Below are positions 11,890 to 22,513 of a DNA stretch of 64,000 bases, one piece after another. Position numbers and translations under genes: made by a program. A model generated the notes under the pieces. It saw only the letters and a program-made list of their open reading frames with translations, was not told where the DNA came from and searched no databases. Source of the stretch: Atopsyche davidsoni. Its lineage: Eukaryota > Arthropoda > Insecta > Trichoptera > Hydrobiosidae. How positions within the stretch are numbered: the stretch's first letter is position 1; every line of letters begins with the position of its first letter. The stretch spans positions 12,586,001-12,650,000 of the forward strand of contig JAILWY010000012.1 of assembly GCA_022113835.1 (NCBI GenBank), read 5' to 3'.

Positions 11890-12800
11890 CGCTCAACAGA
11901 AACGGTAACCGCGTGAGTCACTGGCCTCCATGTAAACCAAACCAATCGAAACGCACAAACTATGCATTAGCCAAGAACAAAAGAAACGCCGAGCTAGGGC
12001 TGGCCAATTTGCTGAGGCCGATTTTTTTAGAAAATAAGTCCAAAATAACCGCATTTTTACGCGAACTACCGGTTGCCCCAGCCTCGAGGACATTCACGAC
12101 ATGAAGACGTGAATTCTGACCCTGGGGTACAGGGTTGATGCTCGACACCTCAAGGGTGGTCCCTCTTAATTCCAAACCCACCAATTAATACCCTCCTCGA
12201 CTACAACCTTGAGGACTGCCTCTACACGAAAAGGCCAAAAGCCATACTTCCCCCTCTCCCCCACCCCCCCACCCCCCCACTCCACAATCGCCTACCCAAC
12301 CCCCACCCACACCCACCTAATACAACACAAGAAAATAACTCCATGGTGACACACGTCACCTGGCGATCTGAAGGCATTGAAGGAACCACACTTTCCTGTT
12401 CCACCGAAAAACTCCAAGAAAAAAAAACATGGGGTGGTCGAGCGCATCCAAAGCTCGGTGTAGTTTTGTTTGGGTCATGCTAATTTCAGGTTTTGGGGTG
12501 CACCGACACTTGACCTTTTTTTTCCACCGGAGCTGGAAAACCATTTGGTAATCTTCCAGCTCCGGTGACGTCTTCTTTATTCTACTGACACTTGACCCTG
12601 CTGGTGTCCCACCACACGACTTGGGAACCCGAATGGGTCTCTTGAGACCCCCGCACTGTCTCAATTGGTAAGAAATACAGTAGGTATGCACAATCAGTGA
12701 TAGCAATCGCAATATCCATTGATACATATCGAGGAGCACATTCTTTGACACACTGTGATATTTTGGAGCAGAGGTGGATCAAAAAGCGACTTGCATTTCT
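11890..12800. other. Compositionally distinct GC-rich block with C-tract
   Basis: This ~900-base block stands out from the AT-rich surroundings. Its core at about 12,249-12,320 is almost pure C with A/T interruptions on the plus strand (CCCCACCCCCCCACCCCCCC at its densest), so the minus strand has several G-runs that could form a G-quadruplex. Short overlapping frames exist on both strands but show no domain. It looks like an inserted element or a relic of one, lying in the region shared by the divergent arrestin and GGT-like genes. Confidence 0.5.
12505..12597. repeat. 14-bp-stem hairpin flanked by an 11-bp direct repeat
   Basis: A perfect stem (CACCGGAGCTGGAA, 12525-12538, pairing with 12554-12567; loop 15 bases) lies between two copies of GACACTTGACC (12505-12515 and 12587-12597). 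The direct repeats resemble a target-site duplication around a 71-base insertion. Confidence 0.75.
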
Positions 12801-13331
12801 ATAGATCGCCGCTCATCTAACATGTTCATCCTAGCAACTACAACCCCCCCGGTCTATTAGTCGTGTGTAATAATTATCTACAGTAAATGTTTATGCAAAT
12901 ATACGTACTAAGGTTATTTTAAAATAACGCGCTGATAATAACAAATTAATAGTTTTGTTTTGATATCCATATGGAGAAGCCTTCAATAAGCTGGCAGCCC
13001 TAGCCATTGACGCAAAATACACCAAACGTCATCAACATGCGAGACTTCCGAGAGAAACGTCAGTTCGTTTTTCTTACCGGGTTTGTTTCGTTATTTAACC
13101 TTGTCGCGTTATTTAATGCAAATAAATAAAAAATATATCGTTAATATATTCATCGACAGCATATCAAAAAGTTTTAGCCGTTTATTTCTTGATAATAAAA
13201 CTTCACAAGCCTCTAACTTTGAAAGTTGAAACGTCGGATGCTAAACGTCAAAACTAAATAAAACTTTTATCTTCGGTAGGTAGTCAAAACATTGTGTTAT
13301 CGCAAAGTTTATTAAAAGTTACTATCTTAAA
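12801..13331. other. Upstream region of the GGT-like gene
   Basis: Presumed promoter and 5' UTR of the GGT-like gene. I see no clear TATA box or initiator, so the start site is not assigned. Confidence 0.4.
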
Positions 13332-16300
13332 ATGACCAACGACAGTCCAGCAAATCCAGGTATGTCCTTTATAATATCGATAACACATTTATATAAATAT
13401 ATTCTTATTTTCTTATGTTCTTAATATTTTTTAAGGAGAATTACGGGAAGATGTTCCACTTCGTCCCAATGATTCTGTTGGATTCTCTCGCAAACTTGGA
13501 GGTGTAAACCTAATCATTGCTTGCTTTACCGTCTTATCGATTGCAGTAACGATCGCTTTAGCTACACAAATATACTATGGAGATTTTGAAGTAAGTAAAA
13601 ACAAAATCCGCTATATGTAATTAAAAACATTTGCTTAATAAACATTTTTTTCAGTCAGACCATTTGTAAAAAATACGGACTGATATACAAAGACTAGTGG
13701 AGTCGAAGGAATCCGAATTGTATTTGAAGAATCTTTTTACACAATTTTAATGTTTAAACTTCATTTGTTTTACACAGTCAAAAGTTTAAGTGATTTGCTT
13801 TTTACGTGTAGTTTCTTTTTGGAATTGTTGGTATTATATAATTTAATATTTGCCTTTTTATACTAAAACACGATCAAAAATTCACGTTAATGCAAACTTC
13901 ATATTACTTTCCCCCAACAATGCAATTGGATCTGATAAGAGATCGCAAGTTTTTAAAATTCTCTCAAGGGATGTTTCAAGTAGCATCCTTAATAAGCTCT
14001 AGTTTTTCAAGACAACACGCTTTGATTCTATTAATGTTATTCTATACCGTTGCTCTAAATAGAATAGCTTGTTTTAGTTTGATTACTATTAATTAACATA
14101 TTTATTAAAGTATCATTCTTTTTAAATTCATAAATACAATAGAAATACTTATAATCAATTTAAATTTATACAGGTCGTTCCCCACGGCTCCGTAGCTACT
14201 GACAGTAGAGAATGTTCCCGAGTAGGCACAAACATTCTCAAAGATGGTGGAAATGCAGTGGATGCTGCTATAGCTGCTTCATTTTGTTTATCAGTGATTA
14301 ATCCTCATACAACCGGCTTAGATGCGTTAGTAATTTCCATTTTATATTTTCCTAAAATACCAATCTATAGAATTATTTACCCCTATAATATAAAAATCTT
14401 TTAATATATTATTCATTATGACTTACAGTGGTGGTATCATGATGATATATGACTATCGTAAATCAAGATCAATAGGAGATGTACCAGAACTTCCTATCGT
14501 CATAGATTTCTCAATAACCACTCCAACACAATTCCCGCAATTAGTGAAAAGCTTAGCATTTATACATGACAGGTTTGGGCAAATAAGTTGGAAGAAATTG
14601 GTGGAACCAGCTGCTAGCATGGCTAGGTAAGTTTTTTTTATAGTATTATTATAAAATTATAATATATTTTCGCACTTGTATACCATGACTGACATGACAA
14701 TCAATTTATATCATATTATATTTATTTAAATACAGATATGGGTTCACTGTACCGAACTCTCTGGTATCAGCGGTACAAACCGTTGGATCTTCTGGGTTAT
14801 TTACAGCCATTGAAGCAGGCCACAATATTACCAACCCAAATCTTGCCAACTATCTTGACAATATCTCAAATGGTAGTGTATCTTGTAAGTTATATAATAT
14901 TTACGTTTTATTTTGAAGAAAAATTTGAAACCTATATTATGTTCATGTCAGCTTTCAATATGTAAAAATGGTAACTTACACAAGTGTCTAAAAATGTATT
15001 GATATTAAAGAAAATAATATAACACCTTCTGTACTGGTAGCAATACCTTCTGGCTCGACTAGTAAAAATTGTTAAATCAGATGTGATGAAGACATTCTTT
15101 ACTGTAGGGAATAAGCAAATTATCAAATATTATTTTCCATTGTATGGAGAAAAATAAATAATTAAGTTTTTTGTCACAATTCACAATGGCAAGAAAAATT
15201 GTCGTTGTTTTATTGCTAGAAAATAAATAATACTTATCTATTAAAAATATCATTTTAATTTTGTTTTTTGGTGAAATTTATTTTATATTTTTAGCATTCT
15301 ATCCAGATGACATATCTAATATCTTTACACGTCAGGCATCAGGATTTGAATTGGGAGACTTTACTATTTATACTCCCTCGGTAGAAACTGCTGCCACAAT
15401 GGTAAAATTTTTAGATTCAGCGATCAGAATCAACCTAACGTCAGATAACTTTGATAGCCCTGAAAATGTTTACAAGTAAGTCATATAATATCATTTTTTT
15501 ATTTTACTGCCACCTTTAGTTTTATTCATACATCATCTCGTGAGAAACAATCCATAAGGCGTACTTTTCTATCATTTTCCACTCTCCACAACTCATTGCA
15601 GCATGAATGACTTGTTTACTATATTCCAATGTTCACTTTTACCACCATCTGATTACATTCATACTAGAACCAAAGCAAAACCCTTAAATTCTCTTAAATT
15701 GGCGAGAACAACCATTTCAAGGTGCATCATATATACCAGTCTTCTACACCATCTATACCAGTCTGGCTGCCATCTATTTCATGGGGAATGTGAGTCCATC
15801 AAGACAATGTTCAATGAAAGAACTGTAGTGCTTAAGTGGTGATGTGCACACAACCAGTTGATTATGTCCTTTGCCGGACCGTCTGGACTAAGCACCTTGT
15901 TTCCAGGGAGTCTTAATTGGGACAGACAACTGTGTCAAAAAAGGATCCCACCAGGGTACCTCTCATAGTTTTTAGGTGTGTTTGCTAACCTTCATTTCCA
16001 ACTTTAAACAATCTACATTGCTGTTGGACCCAAACAAAATTGAATGAGACAGATTCTTACAATACTTACAACATACTCGAAAGTATTGTGAAAATACTCA
16101 ACTTTATTTATCTTCCCTGGACAACTAATTTAGTAAATATGCTTTCTTAAGTAACAGCAATATACACTTTTTTTATTTTAGGAGAGCTCTGAACTTGAGA
16201 GCAACATCGGAGAATAGCATATCTTCAGGAGCAACATCTAGCGTAGCTGTTATTGACAAAGATGACGTGTATGTCTCGTTGATAACGTAAGTACCAATTC

Positions 16301-18141
16301 TGATTTCCTATTTTCATTTATTAATTTTAAAGAACTTTTTTCATTTTGATAATTTAGTTAGTTTCAAATTATCACTAATGTAAGTTCAAATTAGTTTAAA
16401 CAGTTTGTTAAATTCATGACAAACAATAGGTACTTTTTACAGTTTAATCACACATTATTCATCAATGTTATAAATTCAGTACCTTGACAAGTATTTACAT
16501 AAAGATATACTTTACGGTGCCACAATAAATCCATTTTCATATTGCATGTATAATATTTTCTTATTATTCACTACCTCATCCATGTGATGAATTACAAAGG
16601 TATTATTAAAATTAGCACTAGTAGTTCTTCATCTTGGTCAAGTCAAATCTAAATACTGATTATATTTTTTATTCTTCAATTTGAGATTACTCTCAACATC
16701 CAGAAGATAAGAGTCACATTGTCGAGATATTTAATGTCTCTGAAAAGAGCGACAGCTGCAGATATTACATATTTAATATAAGTTTTTAAATAATAAGTAC
16801 TGTAAAATAAATATTAAGTGCCGGAGGTAGTACTTGATTGTCAACTACTTGTATGGAGAACTAGCAGTGTACCCCAAATGCCTCGTATAATCAGTACAAT
16901 ACAAATTGTGATAATGGCTGTCTCATAATACCAAAACAAGAAATATATTCTCATTTAAAAGAATAAGCTAGTACGATAAAATTGTATCAATAAAACTTGC
17001 TCCAAGGATGGCTTCCGATTGCTAGGCTTAATTCTATTTAATTCGATCGCTGTCATCTATCATAAATCACGAAAGAAGCATATGCTGTATGCCCAAAATA
17101 TTAACATCAGATCAATATCATCACATGCTTGTGCAATTCATTAATATCTATACAATCAACTTATCACTGAATCTAATTATTCTTCTATTTTTTTCCAAAA
17201 ATTTTACAGAGGACTACATGTCTTGTTGGGATCACAACGACTTGCTCCGGGTGGTTATATTGTCAATGAGCCTCCTGCAATCCCTTCATCCAGAGCTGCA
17301 AACACTGATGCATTTGTTCCCCTGATCATCACACAGCATTATACTTGTGGTAAGTGAATTGTCCGTAGGTAAAATTTAGTAACCACACAATTATATTTTA
17401 TTGATAATAACTGAAAATTTCTTCAAATAATTGACAAATAAATATAATTTCACTCTTGTCTGAATATAATAAAAAAGAATCGATGTAGATTTCACTATGT
17501 ATTACTTATAGGTCAACGTGTAGTGTTGAGCTGTGGAGAAATGGTGAGCGCTGCACAGGTCATCGGTTCTCTGCTAGTGGAAGGTCCTCCAACTCGTACT
17601 CAACTAGTATCCGCTCTTGAAAGACCTCGACTGAGAATACTGAGCACACGACTTATCGCTTTTGAAAGTAAGCTATATTATTTTATTTTTTTTAAAACTG
17701 AATTTGGACACTGATAATAGTATACAAAAGACTTATTAACCCATAATGTACATACCTGTAAAATTTACATATACGTAATTAATGTTTACAATTACAGAAA
17801 ATCATATTTATTTCTGTTTCTATTGTTTATACAAAAAGACTTACTTACTAGGATTTTCATAATCCTAGCCATTCCTCTTTTTTTCTGAAATTATTGTTGT
17901 AAGGAAATTGTGACCTTGAATTTATTGGCGACAGCTATTAATTATTCATCTCAATATATGTACCTTCCTAGGCAGCCACGATCGTAAATTTGAAGACAGA
18001 GTTGTTCAAGCCCTAAAGGAACTGGGCCCTCTGACTGCAGCGGCCGAGCCCTACCCCACGTGCAATGCTATTCAGCAGCTCGGAGATGCTCTCGCTTCCC
18101 ACGCTGACAGCCGGGGCGGAGGATTAGCTTCTAGATTCTAA
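13332..18141 (+). CDS. Membrane-anchored gamma-glutamyltranspeptidase-like protein, 10 exons, 477 aa, probably not a canonical enzyme
   Basis: Exons: 13332-13359, 13436-13590, 14174-14325, 14429-14626, 14736-14884, 15295-15475, 16182-16286, 17210-17349, 17512-17667, 17972-18141 (1434 bp, phase kept). A short cytoplasmic N-terminus is followed by one hydrophobic anchor (about residues 33-56). The ectodomain starts with the GGT signature (DGGNAVDAAIAASFCLSV, from about residue 85) and ends with the small-subunit tail (ERPRLR..., HADSRGGG). Thr306 in GATSSVAVIDKDD aligns with the autoprocessing/nucleophile Thr of GGTs. The Arg of the N/DxREVAP motif, the NNEMDDF segment, the GG pair of the oxyanion hole and the His after the nucleophile are missing, and the large subunit is shortened. 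Typical GGTs have about 570 residues. GGT7-like proteins are the nearest comparison I know, so loss of glutathione hydrolase activity is inferred. It lies head-to-head with arrestin, 3.1 kb apart. Confidence 0.85.
13655..13669 (+). other. Possible alternative last exon giving a 65-aa short isoform of the GGT-like gene
   Basis: Within the second intron of the GGT-like gene a strong acceptor (T-tract then CAG, ending at 13654) is followed in the correct phase by codons for S-D-H-L and then TAA. Splicing exon 2 to it would give a 65-residue protein made only of the cytoplasmic tail and membrane anchor. An alternative acceptor four bases on (ending at 13658) also ends quickly. No transcript evidence is available here. 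Confidence 0.25.
15910..16010 (+). pseudogene. Possible decayed reverse-transcriptase fragment in an intron
   Basis: Inside intron 6 of the GGT-like gene the forward frame reads KKGSHQGTSHSF, a stop, then VCLLTFIS. This resembles the palm motif of non-LTR retrotransposon reverse transcriptases (GxRQGxxLSPxLFNxYIN), with the LSP lost. No intact domain flanks it. The similarity is short and may be chance. Confidence 0.25.
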
Positions 18142-18545
18142 CACAATATTGTGTCTCCTCATAACCTATTTATACTTCTAATGGTCTATATTTCCTTTAT
18201 TAATGTTCATATCTGAATCCAAACATAAAATTCTTCAAACTGACAAGTTTAAAAATGAACACTGATTTCTCAGCATCAGACACTTCTATCTTTTGACATC
18301 ATTTAGTAATTTCACTTTTCATGCCAACAGCAAAAGAAGAAAAATGACTTCCAAATTCTAAATTAATGTTCGGTTTCTCAAAAGACTGTTGTTTCTTTTA
18401 GCTGACTATTTTAATCTCAACATTTCCTAATGATGCACAAAACAAGTTAGTTATATTTTTTTTTATATCATTTTTGATATATAAGTCTAAAATGAAATAT
18501 TATATTTGTTATGACAATGAATAATTAATATTATGAATTTTAGCC

Positions 18546-18551
18546 AATAAA
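18546..18551 (+). terminator. Polyadenylation signal of the GGT-like gene
   Basis: An AATAAA hexamer about 405 bases past the TAA stop of the GGT-like gene implies a 3' UTR of about 430 bases. Other AT-rich hexamers occur further on, so the end is approximate. Confidence 0.4.
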
Positions 18552-19851
18552 ATTTAGACCACATTAGATAAAAACGAGTAAAAAACCGTAAATCACATCT
18601 TTGGAATTTCTTAAATGAATTCATTTACAATGATATACCAAATATTTGTATATCAATACTATCAATCTTAAAACAATGCCCTCGAAAACCATTTTAATTG
18701 ACTTATTATTAATTTATTCTACTCAATGAAATCTTATTTATATAAATTACGCAGTTTTTACTTAATTTTACTTTTCCGTGTACAAGCATTATAAAATAAC
18801 AGATAACATAAAAGTTCACTTGCTACTCTCGAAGCAACGAATGAGACATTGATTGATTGTGATATAATGTATTATTAAAGATCTTCTTTATTGTTAATAA
18901 TATGTTTCAAATGTAGTGCTAAGCATAATAATTAGAAAAGGCAGATTTATTAAAACAAATCTTAGTGTTGCTTTTACACAGAAATTTATTTCTATAAGCA
19001 TGTATGCTGGTATCAAAGAGTAATTTTTTCTACTATATGCTATTTTTCTCTTGAAATAGATCACTAGTTATTTTTAGTATTCTAGCTAATTGAATGATTT
19101 ATTTCTTTTTAAACTTCTATTCAAACAATACAACGCACATCGGGTGATTAATAATCATTTTAGTCAACTGACGTCTCGACCATCTGCTCTCACGCATCAA
19201 AAAGAGTTTTACTGATTCAATCTATTGTTGAAAATACACTCTAGTAAACGAATTTGAGTGATCAACAATTTTTAATTAACAGCTAAATCCATGAAAATAT
19301 TATTACTTTCAAAAACAAATCAATGAATCATTTAAATGTCAATGACACATAAAAAGACTTCCTTTTTACATATTTTTTTTGTAAATTTCAATCAACTTTT
19401 CTTTAAGCATAACTCTTTTGATGTTGAAATGAATTTTTATTTCCTAATGAATATTAATTTTTACTGTTTATTAACTAACATTTTTAAGCATTAGATATTA
19501 TCATTTGAATCATTATATACTGGTTGTGATAAACAATGAAAACTGTCGTAATAGTTTTACTGTCCTCGCTGCGGTTTATTATTTTTTAATTAATTTATTA
19601 TCTAGTAAATAAATTATATGCAGTATTTCAATTGATTGAAAAACCTCATTTTTTATCAATACTATGGGAATTTAATTTTCTTTCATAGTATTGAAACAAC
19701 TTTATTATGAAGAATTTGAATCACTTTTTACATCATTTCAAATTTTTAACTGTACTTACATACTTTTATTTTTATTTATGAAACCATTTATTTTCTTCAA
19801 CGAAACTCCTACTCTCATCTTACAAGACTGACCTCGATAATTTATTTTTAT

Positions 19852-19880
19852 AAACCTTTACAATTTATTTGTAAAGGTTT
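19852..19880. repeat. 12-bp perfect hairpin
   Basis: AAACCTTTACAA (19852-19863) pairs exactly with TTGTAAAGGTTT (19869-19880) across a 5-base loop. Confidence 0.8.
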
Positions 19881-20694
19881 TTCCTAAGTGATTTTAACAA
19901 AACTTACTAATGTAACATGTATTTTTATATTATTTATTTTTGTTATTTATATTATTAAAATATACCAACCAATTAAATACTTAATGTCTTTGTAATTTTA
20001 TATAACCCACACAACTGTATACTGAGGTAAATCATTTGTTGAATTCGAATGCTTTGAGTTTTTTCTGATGGTAGATATAAACCACCATTTTTAGCGCACG
20101 GATGTTTTTTGTTTTTAAAACAAAACATATTTTAAAGTGCATTAAAAATTGTTACAACAGTTTAAATATTTTGTCTATCTCGTTACTTATTTAGTTTTGA
20201 CCACTTCTGCAGATGTAGCCATGATTATCAGCAACCCTCCGGTAAACTCCAAAATAAATTTGAACTCATAGGGTGAAGATCCCAGACTTCATATTGTTTA
20301 CCTGTTTTTACGTAGGTAATAAATCAAATATTTATTCAATTAATAATTAATAGGCCATAAAAATTAAATAACACTTATAAGTAAATATCATATAACATAT
20401 TATAGTCCATTGTTGTGACTTATTATTATACATTATTGCATTATATAAAAAATGATAAGAGACTTCAGTGTGAATATTCTTATGTTATGATTACCTTATA
20501 GATTATTTTTATTTCAATAACAACATGTCGATTGTGATATTACAAAAATTAGTTTACATTATTTTTTAACTCACAAACTTACACGTTTTAATAAACTCGT
20601 AAACACATAGTTTTCGACCGTAAAATAATTTTCACGCACGTGCATGAAAGATTACAACAAACCGTAGTTATTGCTAATATTATGTTTTTTTGAG

Positions 20695-20702
20695 TGACGT
20701 CA
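20695..20702. promoter_or_regulatory. Consensus cAMP-response element (TGACGTCA)
   Basis: A full palindromic CRE inside a locally GC-richer patch (about 20,690-20,830). One 8-mer in 64 kb can occur by chance, and no promoter is evident beside it. Confidence 0.25.
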
Positions 20703-21567
20703 TTCCAGTATTGGTGCGCTTGCACTTGACAAGCGTAGCGTGCGGCGACGCTTGAGCGACTGTTTGCCGGTATTGTTTTTTGCGTTAGAATATCACATAC
20801 GTTTTGATCTTTGAACATTTCGCACGCCCGGAATTTTCTTTTTTTTATGTTTTTTAATGGTTGTTTAGAAATACAGGCAGAGTCTGTCATCATGTTTAGT
20901 ACTGTCACAACGTCTAAACGGACGCGAGCAATGTTCGACCGACATACGCTTTGGGATGTTTTTTTTATTAATTAAATTCAAAAACCTCTGAGATTTTTAT
21001 TTATCAACCGCCTTCAATTTTCTAACTTCACATTTTCACATTCCAGACTACGCGATATGTTTATTCCAATATTGTTTCTATTAACAATTTTTTTAAGCAT
21101 TGCATTTTCATTTTTTTTAGTGTGTTAACACGTTTTTTACAAAATTTTATCACAATCTACAGACTGTACGTACACAAAAGTCTCATAAATAAGTTATTAC
21201 AAAAGTACAATTCAAAATAAAATGTCAAACAGTAAACAATAGTAAATTATCAGTTTTTCGTTATCACTAATTACAAATACTCGCACTCATTGTGTTCAAC
21301 AAAATATATGCGTGCGCACAGTCTGTTGCTTATAGATTGTGACAAAATTAACAAAAAAACTCGGTCTCATATCAAATAACATTTCTAAATATATACTGAA
21401 TTTTTTTGTTTTCTTGAATAGAAACATAGACGAAGCGATCGCCATTATGCGACCTTGTAAGCCAAAACAATAATCAGTATGCGTACTTTCCACCAACCGC
21501 GATCAAAACAATGATAACAAAGGCCTTCAAAAATCAAATACACCTATTTACTGAGCCAATATATTTT

Positions 21568-21570
<3 letters not shown>

Positions 21571-21611
<41 letters not shown>
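21571..21611. repeat. (TA)20 microsatellite
   Basis: A pure TA dinucleotide run of about 41 bases. Confidence 0.95.
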
Positions 21612-21613
<2 letters not shown>

Positions 21614-22257
21614 AAATCATTTTGATAAGCGATATTAGGATTTCAGCCAAGTAACGGTGTTTCAATAATCTTTCTCTGAAATCAGTTAGTCCCAGTGCTC
21701 GTATATTAATTATTTGTCGTTATTATCAGATTACCGTATAATCAGTCAACGGTATCAGACATGCAAAGTGCAGAGAGTGAAGACTAATGACTCAAGGATA
21801 CTATCTCTCGACTTGTTTCGCATGAACTTTAAAAATAATTTGAGAGAAAAACGCGTATAACCGTCCGATTACTATGTTGTACAATATATTACTTACATAT
21901 CGTAGTGCACACCTCATATCGTATTTACAAACAATTATTCCACGTATTAAAGCTTGTTTTTTTATATAAAATGTAAACGGTTATTAATAACACCCATGTG
22001 TTGAGACATCAATTCTCCTATAAAAAAAATATTCAAAATAGTAATACAATAGATCAGCTGTTGATACACCAGAAGGACCCGAAATCTAATCCTTCTTGCA
22101 ATTCAAATTGATGGGTGAAAAATTTTATTGCTAATCTGCACGTATCGATACACTGAACGCTGTGAGATGAACGCTAACAACATATTCTAAAGCGCGTGTT
22201 TATTCGGCGGGCGTTCCAGTTTGTACGCCAAGGCCAGGTGGACTGCTGTTCTTTGTA

Positions 22258-22513
22258 ATGTTATGCAAACTGCTGCCCGACTGCTATTACGACATCCGTA
22301 AAGGTGACAGTGTGAAAGCTCACGCTGTGTGGATTTAATTTATTATCAGTGAAATTTAATCACCATTAAGACGCGAGTCCCCGAAATCGCCAATTACTAT
22401 CCAGTGAAAAGTTTAAATTTTTAAGCTGTCGTAAAAATCGCATTGCTGAGTTCAAACGAATAAGAAAGCAAATGGAGCAGGAGCTGAGTGATAGCAGCGA
22501 GAGAGATATGTGA
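22258..22513 (+). CDS. Candidate two-exon small protein (60 aa), speculative
   Basis: A GC-richer island contains ATG at 22258. A GTAAAG donor follows 22297 and an AG acceptor precedes 22371; joining them keeps phase and yields a 60-residue frame. It has a cysteine-containing start (MLCKLLPDCYYDI) and a charged, helix-prone end (RKNRIAEFKRIRKQMEQEL, then SDSSERDM). The frame is also open upstream of the ATG. I do not recognise it. The intron would be only 73 bases and its acceptor lacks a pyrimidine tract. Confidence 0.15.

Larger units (their letters stand above)
18552..22170. other. Gene-poor AT-rich interval
   Basis: Holds a hairpin at 19,852-19,880, a consensus CRE site at 20,695 and an (AT)n run at 21,571. 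A 106-codon minus-strand frame at 20,588-20,908 shows no domain. No gene is supported. Confidence 0.5.
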
